16,260 nucleotides of DNA from S139-23 sp047639315 (GCA_047639315.1 JBLINQ010000116.1:1-16260), one strand, 5' to 3'; shown: positions 7,870 through 15,862, counted from the stretch's first letter. Numbers and translations: made by a program. Notes: generated from the letters alone by a model not told the origin.

Positions 7870-7887
7870 AGGAAAGTGGGCTTTCCT
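7870..7887 (+). promoter_or_regulatory. Perfect 7-bp hairpin in the leader of the flavoprotein gene
   Basis: AGGAAAG-TGGG-CTTTCCT forms a perfect 7-bp stem with a 4-nt loop, ending 36 nt before the ATG. No T-run follows, so it is not a classical terminator. It could be an operator or a leader-RNA element; its function is not known. Confidence 0.4.
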
Positions 7888-7923
7888 AAGTAAGATCGTT
7901 CGAATTTGGCCAAAGGGATTTTG

Positions 7924-9348
7924 ATGTCGCACCAAGACGAGACAATACTCATCATCGGAGCGGGCTTGGCGGGAACAACCGCAGCCCACCAGCTAGCTCG
8001 AGCTGGTCGCAAAGTGATCGTTGTTGAACGAGAGCCAGAAGCTGGCGGCTTGGCGAAGAGCCTCAAGCACGAATCAGAGCATGGCACCTTCTGGTACGAC
8101 ATTGGCCCCCACCGTTTTCACACCAACGATGAGCGCGTCAACGAAGAAACTCTGGCGGTTCTCGGTGAAAATAAGGTCAAGCGCGACCGCGTCTCGCGAA
8201 TCTTCCTTTACAACCAGTTCTTTGATTATCCCCTGCAATTGGGGAAGGCTCTAAAACAGCTCCCTAAGACCGTCATGCTAAAGGCCATTTGGGACTACGG
8301 GACCCAGACGATCAAGAACCTGTTCTCGAAGCCAACAGATCGCAACTTCGAGGAGTGGGTCGTAAGGCGTTTTGGTCGCAAGCTCTACGAAGTATTTTTT
8401 GGCGTCTACACAGCCAAGACCTGGGGTATCCCCTGCACCGAGATTTCTGCAGATTGGGCATCTCAAAGAATTAGCCAGGCATCGCTCTGGGACACCATCG
8501 TCAAGTCTGTTTTTCGCCCCAAGGGCGAAATCAGAAGCCTGGCCTCGAGCTTCTATTACCCAGAACATGGTGGCATCGGACAATTGGCTATTTCCTATAA
8601 GGATTCAGCCATCAAACACGGCGCTGAAGTGTACCTGTCGACAACCGTCGACAAGTTCATCGTCGAAGACGGCTGTGCCAAGGGTGTACGCGTCGTTGAC
8701 GAGAATGGCGACAAACGAGACATTCTCGCCGACATGATCCTCAATACCATGCCGCTCACGAAGCTCATAGACTTGTGCGGTGACGCAGTTCCGGCTGAAG
8801 TGATCAAACATAAAAAGCTGCTCAAACACCGCAGCATGGTGTTTGTGTTCATTATCTTAGACCGCCCGCAGTTCACCCACGATCACTGGATCTACATCCC
8901 TGAAGACACATTGACGGTTCACCGGATCTCGGAACCTAAGAATTTCAGTGACAACTGCGCCCCGGCAGACAAGACACTCATTTGCGCCGAAATCACCTGC
9001 GACTTCGGCGATGAAATCTGGGAAAAGACCGATCCCGAACTCCGGGAAATCGCCGTCAAGGACCTGATCAAGATCGGCCTGATCGCCGACGCCGATGTGC
9101 TTGAAACATTCACACATCGCGAGTTCTTCGCATATCCACTCTACACATTGGACTACCGCGAGCACTTGGATCCGGTTTTAGAATACATCGACGGCTTAGA
9201 AAACCTGGAGACCACGGGCCGTCAAGGTTTGTTCAAATACAACAACATGGATCACTCGATTGCAATGGGCTTCACTGCAGCTGATGGCCTCATTGGTAGC
9301 GCTGAAGACCACCGCAAAGTCGCCACTGGCGATGAGTATTTCGGATAA
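7924..9348 (+). CDS. FAD-dependent UDP-galactopyranose-mutase-like oxidoreductase
   Basis: This 474-residue flavoprotein starts with the Rossmann FAD motif ILIIGAGLAGTTAAHQLARAG (9-29, GxGxxG at 12-17). The adenine-ribose-binding acid follows in VIVVERE, then the GGLAKS loop (41-46). The segment YDIGPHRFHTND (58-69) parallels GPHxFHT of UDP-galactopyranose mutase, which converts UDP-galactopyranose to UDP-galactofuranose. At 474 residues it is clearly longer than ordinary bacterial mutases (about 370-400) and reads Arg where they have a hydrophobic residue, so a related amine-oxidase-like sugar enzyme is equally possible. The ATG at 7924 is chosen because AAAGGGA lies 5 nt upstream; a TTG at 7906 would only add six residues. 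It opens the plus-strand operon, and its TAA directly abuts the next ATG. Confidence 0.75.
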   Translation: MSHQDETILIIGAGLAGTTAAHQLARAGRKVIVVEREPEAGGLAKSLKHESEHGTFWYDIGPHRFHTNDERVNEETLAVLGENKVKRDRVSRIFLYNQFFDYPLQLGKALKQLPKTVMLKAIWDYGTQTIKNLFSKPTDRNFEEWVVRRFGRKLYEVFFGVYTAKTWGIPCTEISADWASQRISQASLWDTIVKSVFRPKGEIRSLASSFYYPEHGGIGQLAISYKDSAIKHGAEVYLSTTVDKFIVEDGCAKGVRVVDENGDKRDILADMILNTMPLTKLIDLCGDAVPAEVIKHKKLLKHRSMVFVFIILDRPQFTHDHWIYIPEDTLTVHRISEPKNFSDNCAPADKTLICAEITCDFGDEIWEKTDPELREIAVKDLIKIGLIADADVLETFTHREFFAYPLYTLDYREHLDPVLEYIDGLENLETTGRQGLFKYNNMDHSIAMGFTAADGLIGSAEDHRKVATGDEYFG

Positions 9349-10296
9349 ATGAAGGTCCAAACGACAGGCCCACTCCCCTACCTGCGCGAAGAATTACCGC
9401 TGGAAGACGTGGACTGTCGTATGTGTGGCAAGTCTGAACGACACACTCTCTCCCAAGATCCCCCCTTCATCGTGGTCCGTTGTGACCATTGTGAATTCGT
9501 CTACGTCACGCCACGCATCCCAGAATCACACCTCCACTTGGTCTACGCTTGGGATTACTACGAAAGTGGGCACGCTCAAGACTACGGCTACAAGAATTAC
9601 CTAAAAGAAGGCCATCTCCACGCCCGCACATTCACCAAGAAAGCGGAGTTCGTGGCACGGCACAAAAATTCGGGACGCGTACTCGAAGTCGGTTCCGCAG
9701 GCGGATTCTTCCTCAAGGAAATGAAGGCCCGGGGCTTTGACGTGACTGGTGTCGAGATTTCAGCCGAAGCGGCCGAATTCTCACGGCGCGAACTGGGCCT
9801 TGAGAACATTCACTGCTGCCGGCTTGAGGATGCCCAACTCGAAGGCCCCTTTGACGTGATTGCGCTCTGGGACGTCATTGAACACGTCTCAGACCCATTT
9901 GCGACATTAGAGATGTTGGCCAGTTTGATCGCCAAAGATGGCATTTTGGTGGTACAGACGCAGAATATCGATTCTCTGGCCGCCAAGTTGCTTGGCCGCA
10001 GGTGGCACCATTTCAAACACCTCGAACACATTTACCACTTCTCGCCGAGCACAATCGAGCGAGCGTTGACAAAATCTGGATTTGAAACAGTTGAATTGAC
10101 GAGTACCGGGGCCGGAAAGTACATTTCGGGTGCGTTCGTGATTGAACGTATGAGGCGCTTGAGTCGAGTGGGTTATGCACTCATGAAACCGTTCCGGTGC
10201 TTCGGTGATTCGAGTTTCTATGTGAATTTGCGCGACGAGTTTATTGTCGCCGCACGGCTCAAGACCGATGCGAGCGGTGGAAAGGATGGGGAGTGA
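9349..10296 (+). CDS. Class I SAM-dependent methyltransferase with N-terminal zinc-ribbon-like Cys pairs
   Basis: This 315-residue enzyme probably methylates a sugar or glycan intermediate. Two Cys pairs (Cys23/Cys26 and Cys45/Cys48) look like a zinc ribbon. Then comes a Methyltransf_23-type Rossmann core: motif I VLEVGSAGGFFL (111-122), the ribose-binding acid Glu136 in VTGVEIS, and post-motif DVIALWDVIEHVSDP (169-183). HFKHLEHIYHFSP (221-233) is typical of C-methyltransferase-like and polysaccharide methyltransferases of this group. The ATG follows the flavoprotein TAA with no gap. Its own TGA overlaps the GTG start of the next gene (GTGA), indicating translational coupling. It could act on a nucleotide sugar or cap the glycan end recognised by the Wzt C-terminal domain; the latter is inference. 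Confidence 0.84.
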   Translation: MKVQTTGPLPYLREELPLEDVDCRMCGKSERHTLSQDPPFIVVRCDHCEFVYVTPRIPESHLHLVYAWDYYESGHAQDYGYKNYLKEGHLHARTFTKKAEFVARHKNSGRVLEVGSAGGFFLKEMKARGFDVTGVEISAEAAEFSRRELGLENIHCCRLEDAQLEGPFDVIALWDVIEHVSDPFATLEMLASLIAKDGILVVQTQNIDSLAAKLLGRRWHHFKHLEHIYHFSPSTIERALTKSGFETVELTSTGAGKYISGAFVIERMRRLSRVGYALMKPFRCFGDSSFYVNLRDEFIVAARLKTDASGGKDGE

Positions 10297-12902
10297 ATCG
10301 TAACGATCTATATGCCGTCCTGCTTTTGCTCGGTGCCGCAGTCTTGTTGGCACTGCCTTTCCTGAATGGCCCCTACGCGCTCTTCCCATTTCATTCGGAT
10401 TCGCAAGCGCCGTGGTCGACAGAGAATCCAGTTGGCCATAAGGCTGGCCCCAAGAACGTCAACATGGGCGATAAGCACCTCATCGTCTATCCCGATTTGG
10501 TCCACACCACGAACCAGTTTCGACAAGGTCACGTGCCTCTGTGGAATCCGCACAACTTCGCCGGTCTGCCACATCAAGCAGTTCCTCTTTCAGGAACAGC
10601 CTATCCATTCACAGCCCTGGCGACGCTCATGGACCCCGTGGATGCCATCGCCCTGAGCATGGTCATACACCTCTTGCTTGCGGCTTTATTCTGCTACATA
10701 TTTCTGCGGGGCGTCCAAGTCAGTTCCCGTGCAGCCCTGCTCGGAGGGGTTTGCTGGGCTATGTCCGGTTGGATGATGGTGCATGTCCACAATGCCTACT
10801 TCGTCCAAGCGATGATTTGGCTACCTTTGGCGTTGTTTGCCATTGAGCGCATCCTTGCCTCTCGGCCCCGTTGGGCTCTCATGGTTCTGTCGATTGCGAT
10901 CGCTATGATGCTGCTGGGAGGCTTCCCTCAAACCGCGATCGTCAACCTCTACTTCATAGGTATCTATACGCTCGTTGGCCTTATTCGAGTGGCACGCCAA
11001 GAGGGCTCCGAGGTCGCAATTCGGCGCGGACGGTTCCTCGTTTTCTTCGGCATCTTGGGCCTGCTCATGGCAGCAGTCCAATTACTTCCGACACTGGACT
11101 ATCGAGGCGATGTCGGTCATCAGAATCGTTCGGTTGAAAACCTCAAAGCAGATTCACTGCGAGGCTCGTCCCTCATTCACTTGGTTGCTCCAGATTTCTT
11201 CGGCAATCCAACTGAGCAGTCACGCCCACAAAAGAATCTATTTGCTCTCTGGCTCCTTGCCGACGGCAAACAAGCTGGGCACGTCGCGAACAACTACTCA
11301 GAGCGCAGTTTCTACGTCGGCATCCTGGCCCTCATCATGGCCCTGCTCACGCCGTTCTTTCGGCGTGACCGCGCGGCCCTGACGCTCTACGTCGCCACCA
11401 TCGTTTCCGTGCTCTTAGCCTTGGGAACGCCACTCCTCAATGTGGCGATGAAGTTCCCGGCAATGAACTTTGGCAGCCCAATGCGAATCACACAAATCGC
11501 TGGATTCGCTCTCCCATGCCTGTTCGCCATGACTCTCGATCGCTTGCTGGCCCTCGGGCAAGAACGGCTCAGTCGCATCGCGCGGGGCGTGTCGATAACC
11601 ACGGCCGCTGGCCTGGGCCTCATTGCCATTGTTTTGATTGCCATGTGGGTAGCCGAAGATTGGGCGAACGATGTTTTTGTCTCGGTGCTTAGTGCCCTGA
11701 ATGTAGCCAAAGTGATCGGCACCGATTCTTTACCCATCGCAGAACAAACCGAGCTTGCACTGCCAGCCTTCCTTCAACTTCGTCAAGTCTTGAGCATTGT
11801 CTTCGGTTTCGCCTTGGCAAGTTGGGTGGTCTTAACAGCCTTCTTTCACTCCAAGCGAACTGCAAGAACTCTTTATCTTGCCGCATTCGTCCTTGTCGTC
11901 ATCGAATTGGGCTACTACGGTTTTCGCTTCAACCAACCCGTCCAGGCTGAGAATCTCTACAAGCCGACCAAGGGAATTGAGTTCTTAAGCTCCAACCTGA
12001 ATGGCGCTCGTTTCATGCGCTTCGGCAAGAAATCAACGGCCTCGTTCTTTGTGCCCAACACAGCCCTCATCTACGGCCTTAATGATGCCCAGGGTTTCCG
12101 GGCCATGGCTCCCCAGAGCTACTTCAAATTCATGAGGACATTGGAACCCAATCCTCATGACGTGGGACTTTATAATCTCGATAAGAAGGAGTCTCTCACG
12201 AGCCCACAATTGGATCTCTTGAGAACCAAGTACATTTGTTCGGCCACCCCAATATCAGATTGTGCGTTGAAACTGGTCTACCCACTTGCTGAAGCAACGG
12301 GTAAGCCTGACATGTACATTTATGAGAATCCTGATTGTCTGCCACGGGCTTTCTTGGTTCATGACGTGCGCGTCATGCCACCGGAAGACACGGCTGCCGA
12401 ATTTAAGGAAATGTCAGCGGCTCGAATGCCGATAAACCCTTTTGCGTCGACTGTCTGGCTCGAAGAAATTCGGCCCGGCATGAAGAGTGTTTATGTCAAG
12501 CCAAAAGGTCTCGAAAACGTCATCGTTGCCGAGGATCGAGCTGGTCGCATCGAGCTTGATCTCGCCGTCGAGGCCGACGGTATTTTGGTCTTAAGTGAGC
12601 AATATGCCAAAGGTTGGCACGCGAAGATCACGGGCGCCGACGGCAAGGTGCGAAACCAGAAATTTATCCTGAGGGCGAACATGACGTTCATGGCCCTTCC
12701 GGTGCGTGCTGGTGACACCAAGGTCGAATTTTCGTTTCGGCCAGATTCATTCAAATGGGGCGGTCTCTTAACCGGATTGTCACTAATATTCTTGTTGCTT
12801 GTCCCGTTGATCGGGCCATTATCAACGCCCCAAGTTGTCCTGACCCGCATTGAAGCCGATGGGTCGGAATCGTGGACTGGGACTGAGGAGGAAGCCCCCT
12901 GA
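10293..12902 (+). CDS. YfhO-like multi-spanning membrane protein, putative GT-C-type glycosyltransferase
   Basis: This 869-residue integral membrane protein has an N-terminal helix (about 7-25) and many further hydrophobic segments to about residue 545. A soluble, probably periplasmic, domain follows, and one last helix lies near the C-terminus (about 828-845). The motif VPLWNPHNFAGLPHQAVP and the following PLSGTAYPF match the YfhO family pattern. The late LSEQYAKGWHAKITG and VRAGDTKVEFSFRPDSF segments match that family's C-terminal beta domain. Family members are thought to be GT-C glycosyltransferases that take sugars from polyprenyl-phosphate carriers. The start is GTG at 10293 with AAAGGATGGGGA upstream, overlapping the methyltransferase stop by 4 nt; its TGA overlaps the next ATG by 1 nt. 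Pairing with the next gene, a possible polyprenyl-phosphate-sugar synthase, supports but does not prove the GT-C idea. Confidence 0.75.
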   Translation: MNRNDLYAVLLLLGAAVLLALPFLNGPYALFPFHSDSQAPWSTENPVGHKAGPKNVNMGDKHLIVYPDLVHTTNQFRQGHVPLWNPHNFAGLPHQAVPLSGTAYPFTALATLMDPVDAIALSMVIHLLLAALFCYIFLRGVQVSSRAALLGGVCWAMSGWMMVHVHNAYFVQAMIWLPLALFAIERILASRPRWALMVLSIAIAMMLLGGFPQTAIVNLYFIGIYTLVGLIRVARQEGSEVAIRRGRFLVFFGILGLLMAAVQLLPTLDYRGDVGHQNRSVENLKADSLRGSSLIHLVAPDFFGNPTEQSRPQKNLFALWLLADGKQAGHVANNYSERSFYVGILALIMALLTPFFRRDRAALTLYVATIVSVLLALGTPLLNVAMKFPAMNFGSPMRITQIAGFALPCLFAMTLDRLLALGQERLSRIARGVSITTAAGLGLIAIVLIAMWVAEDWANDVFVSVLSALNVAKVIGTDSLPIAEQTELALPAFLQLRQVLSIVFGFALASWVVLTAFFHSKRTARTLYLAAFVLVVIELGYYGFRFNQPVQAENLYKPTKGIEFLSSNLNGARFMRFGKKSTASFFVPNTALIYGLNDAQGFRAMAPQSYFKFMRTLEPNPHDVGLYNLDKKESLTSPQLDLLRTKYICSATPISDCALKLVYPLAEATGKPDMYIYENPDCLPRAFLVHDVRVMPPEDTAAEFKEMSAARMPINPFASTVWLEEIRPGMKSVYVKPKGLENVIVAEDRAGRIELDLAVEADGILVLSEQYAKGWHAKITGADGKVRNQKFILRANMTFMALPVRAGDTKVEFSFRPDSFKWGGLLTGLSLIFLLLVPLIGPLSTPQVVLTRIEADGSESWTGTEEEAP

Positions 12903-13639
12903 TGTTCGGTAAGCACCGTGTCAGCGTTGTCATCCCTGCTTACAACGAAGAGGAAACAATCGCTCAGGTTGTTGCCGACTTCGTTGCCAATGAATTTGTG
13001 GATGAAGTCGTCGTCGTTGACAACAACTGCAAGGATGCAACTGCCGAGCGTGCCGTCGCTGCGGGCGCTCGTGTCGTCGTAGAATCGGCACCTGGTTATG
13101 GGTGTGCCCTTCGCGGGGGGCTCGCCGCCGCGGACGGCGATATCCTGGTACTGACCGAGGCGGATGGCTCATTCATTGCCGCCGATCTCATCAAGATTCT
13201 TGTTTACAGCGAAGACGCTGGCATGGTTCTCGGCACGCGGACGACACGCCAGATGGTAGAGCAAGGTGCCAACATGGGCGCCATCCTCAGATGGGGTAAT
13301 GTCGCTGCCGCCAAAATACTCGAATTACTCTGGTACATCCCCCACGAGCCGCGCCTAACCGACGTTGGTTGCACTTATCGAGCCATCTGGAAAGACACTT
13401 ACGCGAAGATCCAACCCGGCCTCACGGAAGCTGGCCCAGGGTTCTCGCCCGAGATGATTTGTGAGTGTCTACGCCATGGTGTTCGTGTGATTGAGGTGCC
13501 GGTGAGCTACCACGCCCGCGAAGGTGGCGAGAGCGCTCATTCAGGTGGGATAAGGGCAGTTTGTCGCACCGCCGCCAAAATGTTCGCCTGTATATTTCGA
13601 AAACGCCTGTCCAGACGTCCCACAATGACCGAGCCTTAA
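12902..13639 (+). CDS. Family 2 glycosyltransferase, polyprenyl-phosphate sugar synthase-like (DPM/DPG type)
   Basis: This 245-residue GT-A enzyme opens with VSVVIPAYNEEETI (7-20). It has the VVVVDNNCKDAT nucleotide-binding strand (36-47) and a DXD-equivalent TEADGS (85-90). GTRTTRQM and the acceptor-side VGCTYRAIWKD follow. No membrane helices trail the domain, so it resembles soluble dolichyl-phosphate-mannose/glucose synthase-type enzymes that transfer a sugar from a nucleotide to polyprenyl phosphate. The basic C-terminal tail (FRKRLSRRP) may help membrane contact. Its ATG overlaps the previous TGA (TGATG), with GAGGAGGAA 8 nt upstream. It is the last gene of the plus-strand operon; a weak terminator candidate lies about 65 nt downstream. 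Confidence 0.84.
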   Translation: MFGKHRVSVVIPAYNEEETIAQVVADFVANEFVDEVVVVDNNCKDATAERAVAAGARVVVESAPGYGCALRGGLAAADGDILVLTEADGSFIAADLIKILVYSEDAGMVLGTRTTRQMVEQGANMGAILRWGNVAAAKILELLWYIPHEPRLTDVGCTYRAIWKDTYAKIQPGLTEAGPGFSPEMICECLRHGVRVIEVPVSYHAREGGESAHSGGIRAVCRTAAKMFACIFRKRLSRRPTMTEP

Positions 13640-13643
13640 GGTC

Positions 13644-13690
13644 ACGCTGACATAAACCCTTGCTTTTAAGCGTACAAAGGACGCTGACAT
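13644..13690 (+). repeat. Direct repeat ACGCTGACAT, two copies
   Basis: ACGCTGACAT occurs at 13644-13653 and 13681-13690, 37 nt start to start. The match extends to 12 of 13 when the next three bases are counted. An inverted AGCGT between them could pair with the second copy (AGCGT-ACAAAGG-ACGCT). The pair lies 63 nt or more upstream of the TATAAT box and could be a regulator site; chance is not excluded. Confidence 0.4.
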
Positions 13691-13703
13691 GAAGTGGACA
13701 CCT

Positions 13704-13732
13704 GGGTCTCAATTCGGGACTTGTTCTTTTTT
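13704..13732 (+). terminator. Weak candidate intrinsic terminator of the plus-strand operon
   Basis: GTCTC-AATTC-GGGAC (13706-13720) forms a 5-bp stem with one G-U pair, extendable by G-U pairs, and is followed by TTGTTCTTTTTT. The T-run is good but the stem is weak. The T-run runs into the -35 box of the next promoter, so termination and re-initiation would be tightly packed. Confidence 0.3.
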
Positions 13733-13758
13733 GTGTGGGTTTGGGCAGGGACTATAAT
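13731..13758 (+). promoter_or_regulatory. Promoter of the secreted propeller protein gene
   Basis: A perfect TATAAT (13753-13758) lies 16 nt after TTGTGT (13731-13736). Transcription would start near 13765, leaving a leader of about 80 nt before the ATG at 13848. This is the best promoter match in the window and separates this gene from the operon upstream. Confidence 0.6.
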
Positions 13759-13847
13759 CCTCTGGGACAATTGAGGCCAAAATAGTATTCTTCAGACTCG
13801 CTACCAAGTGCTTCTGCCAGATTTCTAATTAGACTAAGCAGACCAAT

Positions 13848-15272
13848 ATGATCAATCGGCTCACTCTTGTCACGAGCGTCATGCTCGTGATTACAGCTCT
13901 CGTTTTACCTCTATCCGCCCAGAGCGGAAAGCCAGGTTATGACGTCAATCTTCATTTGGCTGGCCTACCAGGCAATCCAACTTCGATCACCTTTGATGAT
14001 CTTGGACGGATCTTTGTCCTTTGCATGCCTGGCCAAATCGTGCGCGGGGAAGATATAGACAATGATGGCGTCGCCGACGTAGCTGTCACCGTTTTTGATG
14101 GCAACACCATCTCAGATTTCCTCTTCCCCTTTACGGGTGTCACTTGGCACAACGGCAAGTTGTACCTCTCAAGCCGCGGCAAGATCTCGGAATTGAGCGA
14201 TCTCGATCTGGACGGATTTTTCGAGTCGCACACGCACTTGGTCACCGGCTTCCCGACCACCAATCACCAAAACAACGCCATCGTTTTCGATGAGAACGAT
14301 CAACTGTATTACGCCTACGGTTCGCTCACCGACCACGGTCCTGAACCAATGACGGTTGACACCGCTTCCATTCAGACCTGCGATATTTCAGGCAACAACC
14401 TGACCACCTTCGCGACTGGGCTCAGAAACGTCTATGGCATGGCGTACAAGCAAGGATTCGGTTTCGTGACTGTGGACAACGGTCCGAACTTCATCTTCGA
14501 TAACCTCCATCCGCCAGATGAGCTCAATGTTGTCGAGATGGGCAAAGACTACGGCTTCCCAGCTCACTACGGAATTCCGCCAGCCAATAGTGGCACCGAG
14601 ACACCGGCGTTGCTTTTTGCTCCTCACTCCGCACCCTGTGCTTTAGACTTCAACAAGGGTTTCAGCGGCTGGGACACAGATGTCTATGTGCCGCTCCTAG
14701 TTTCACCTCAGGGCAACATCGTGCGCTGCACGTTGCACCAGAATCCAACGACTGGGGAATATGAAGGTTATCAAGACATTGTGGCCTTTGGCTTCCAATC
14801 GCCAATCGACGCCAAGTTTTCACCCGATGGTGACCTGTTCATCGCCGATCATGATGCCCTGGCGATCTACCGTATCTCGCCATCGAGCCCAGGCCGGATG
14901 ACTATTTTTGGCACTCCCCGTTTGGGCGAGTCCATCATCATCGAAGTGAAAGACCCCAATGAAGGCAATGACTTCTATGGTTTCTTCATGTCGACATCCG
15001 ATGCCCCCGTGTTACCGATCGGTGGCGGTCGTAATCTCAACCTGAACGTGAATACTGATATGTTCACTTACACATTCTCACCTGGCAACATTGTCAATTA
15101 CTTCCCATTCCCTGGGGTTTTGGACGCAAATGGTGCTGGTTATGGAATTGTGCATTTTCCATTCTACCCACCACTTGCTGGTTTGAAGACTTATATGGCT
15201 TGGGTGAGTTGGGACTCGGCTGGCAATATTGGCACGACGTCAGAGGCATTCCCCTTCGTCATTCAGCCTTAG
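13848..15272 (+). CDS. Secreted PVC-type/sorbosone-dehydrogenase-like beta-propeller protein
   Basis: This 474-residue protein has a signal peptide (basic start, hydrophobic about 6-21, likely cleavage after LSA at 24). A six-bladed quinoprotein-like propeller fills about 40-345. Family hallmarks are NHQNNAIVFDENDQLYYAYGS (His140 where the catalytic His is expected), GLRNVYGMAY (191-200), VTVDNGPN, DELNVVEMGKDYGFP (224-238) and SPDGDLFIADH. Two calcium-type loops, DIDNDGVAD (69-77) and DLDLDGFFE (118-126), are like those of the dehydrogenase-like proteins abundant in Planctomycetes and Verrucomicrobia. A beta-sandwich-like C-terminal domain (about 350-474) follows. It may oxidise a sugar or bind extracellular glycans, but the catalytic residues are only inferred. 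It has its own promoter and a strong terminator, so it is probably not part of the upstream operon. No good ribosome-binding site precedes the ATG. Confidence 0.75.
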   Translation: MINRLTLVTSVMLVITALVLPLSAQSGKPGYDVNLHLAGLPGNPTSITFDDLGRIFVLCMPGQIVRGEDIDNDGVADVAVTVFDGNTISDFLFPFTGVTWHNGKLYLSSRGKISELSDLDLDGFFESHTHLVTGFPTTNHQNNAIVFDENDQLYYAYGSLTDHGPEPMTVDTASIQTCDISGNNLTTFATGLRNVYGMAYKQGFGFVTVDNGPNFIFDNLHPPDELNVVEMGKDYGFPAHYGIPPANSGTETPALLFAPHSAPCALDFNKGFSGWDTDVYVPLLVSPQGNIVRCTLHQNPTTGEYEGYQDIVAFGFQSPIDAKFSPDGDLFIADHDALAIYRISPSSPGRMTIFGTPRLGESIIIEVKDPNEGNDFYGFFMSTSDAPVLPIGGGRNLNLNVNTDMFTYTFSPGNIVNYFPFPGVLDANGAGYGIVHFPFYPPLAGLKTYMAWVSWDSAGNIGTTSEAFPFVIQP

Positions 15273-15354
15273 TGCATGTTCATGCCGGACCAAGCTCATT
15301 TGAATGCTTGACTCACAGGGTGGCAGTAGACAAGACGTGATCCACAAAGCGAAC

Positions 15355-15391
15355 GGGCTCGGTTGCCATACGGCAACCGAGCCCATTCTTC
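15355..15391 (+). terminator. Perfect 13-bp stem-loop terminator after the propeller gene
   Basis: GGGCTCGGTTGCC (15355-15367) pairs perfectly with GGCAACCGAGCCC (15372-15384) across an ATAC loop. It lies about 80 nt after the stop codon. The following ATTCTTC is only a short T-rich tract. The long GC-rich stem makes it a good terminator, and the symmetry could also serve the opposite strand. Confidence 0.75.
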
Positions 15392-15862
15392 ATGAATACC
15401 GTCGCTATGGCACCAATCTTCTATCAGCCACTTCGAGTTCCCATAGACAGGGAAGACTACCGGTTTTGGAGTTCAGCATCTGTCTCAAGCGAGGCCGATG
15501 AAGAAAAAACATAATGACCGGCGGCGTGCCTACCAGTCGGATACCCGACCAGTCGACTCATGTCCTCCGAGTCCAACGAATTGGCTACGAAGTTCACATT
15601 TCCATCGCCCGAAGGTAACAGGCCCCAACCCCTCAGTTGGAACCACTCTTCGACCCATGTCCTTCTTCTTCTCACAAGCATGTTCGGAATATTCTCGAGG
15701 CGCATGAGTCCTTCTTTTGTAAAAACCTATAAAATGCTTCGACAAAGATGACCCAAACCATCAACAATGCGTTGACGGGATGAGACCCAGTAAATTTGAT
15801 AAAAACCCAGAGCGAGCTCGCGCCGATGTGAGTCAAGGTCTTTGGAAGCGGAGCAGATCGTT
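15385..15862. other. Gene-poor stretch before the nucleotidyltransferase
   Basis: No confident gene was found in this 478-nt stretch. It holds an inverted repeat TCAAC-AATGC-GTTGA (15761-15775) and a perfect palindrome GCGAGCTCGC (15812-15821). A TATAAA-like box at 15728 and a TTGACG (15772-15777) with GATAAA 20 nt later are weak promoter candidates for the next gene. A minus-strand open frame (15705-15457) is discussed in findings. Confidence 0.5.

Larger units (their letters stand above)
7450..7923. other. Divergent control region between the two polysaccharide operons
   Basis: This 474-nt gap separates the export operon (minus) from the biosynthesis operon (plus). It holds a candidate plus-strand promoter (7667-7696), a small CTCTC-GAATT-GAGAG inverted repeat (7737-7751) and a perfect 7-bp hairpin (7870-7887) in the plus-strand leader. 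No convincing minus-strand promoter was found. A 74-codon minus-strand open frame (7664-7440) overlaps the permease start; see findings. Confidence 0.6.

Noticed and set aside
15304..15751. Plus-strand open frames of 63-69 codons downstream of the propeller gene
   Set aside because: They overlap the terminator or one another, have no ribosome-binding site and no recognisable motif.
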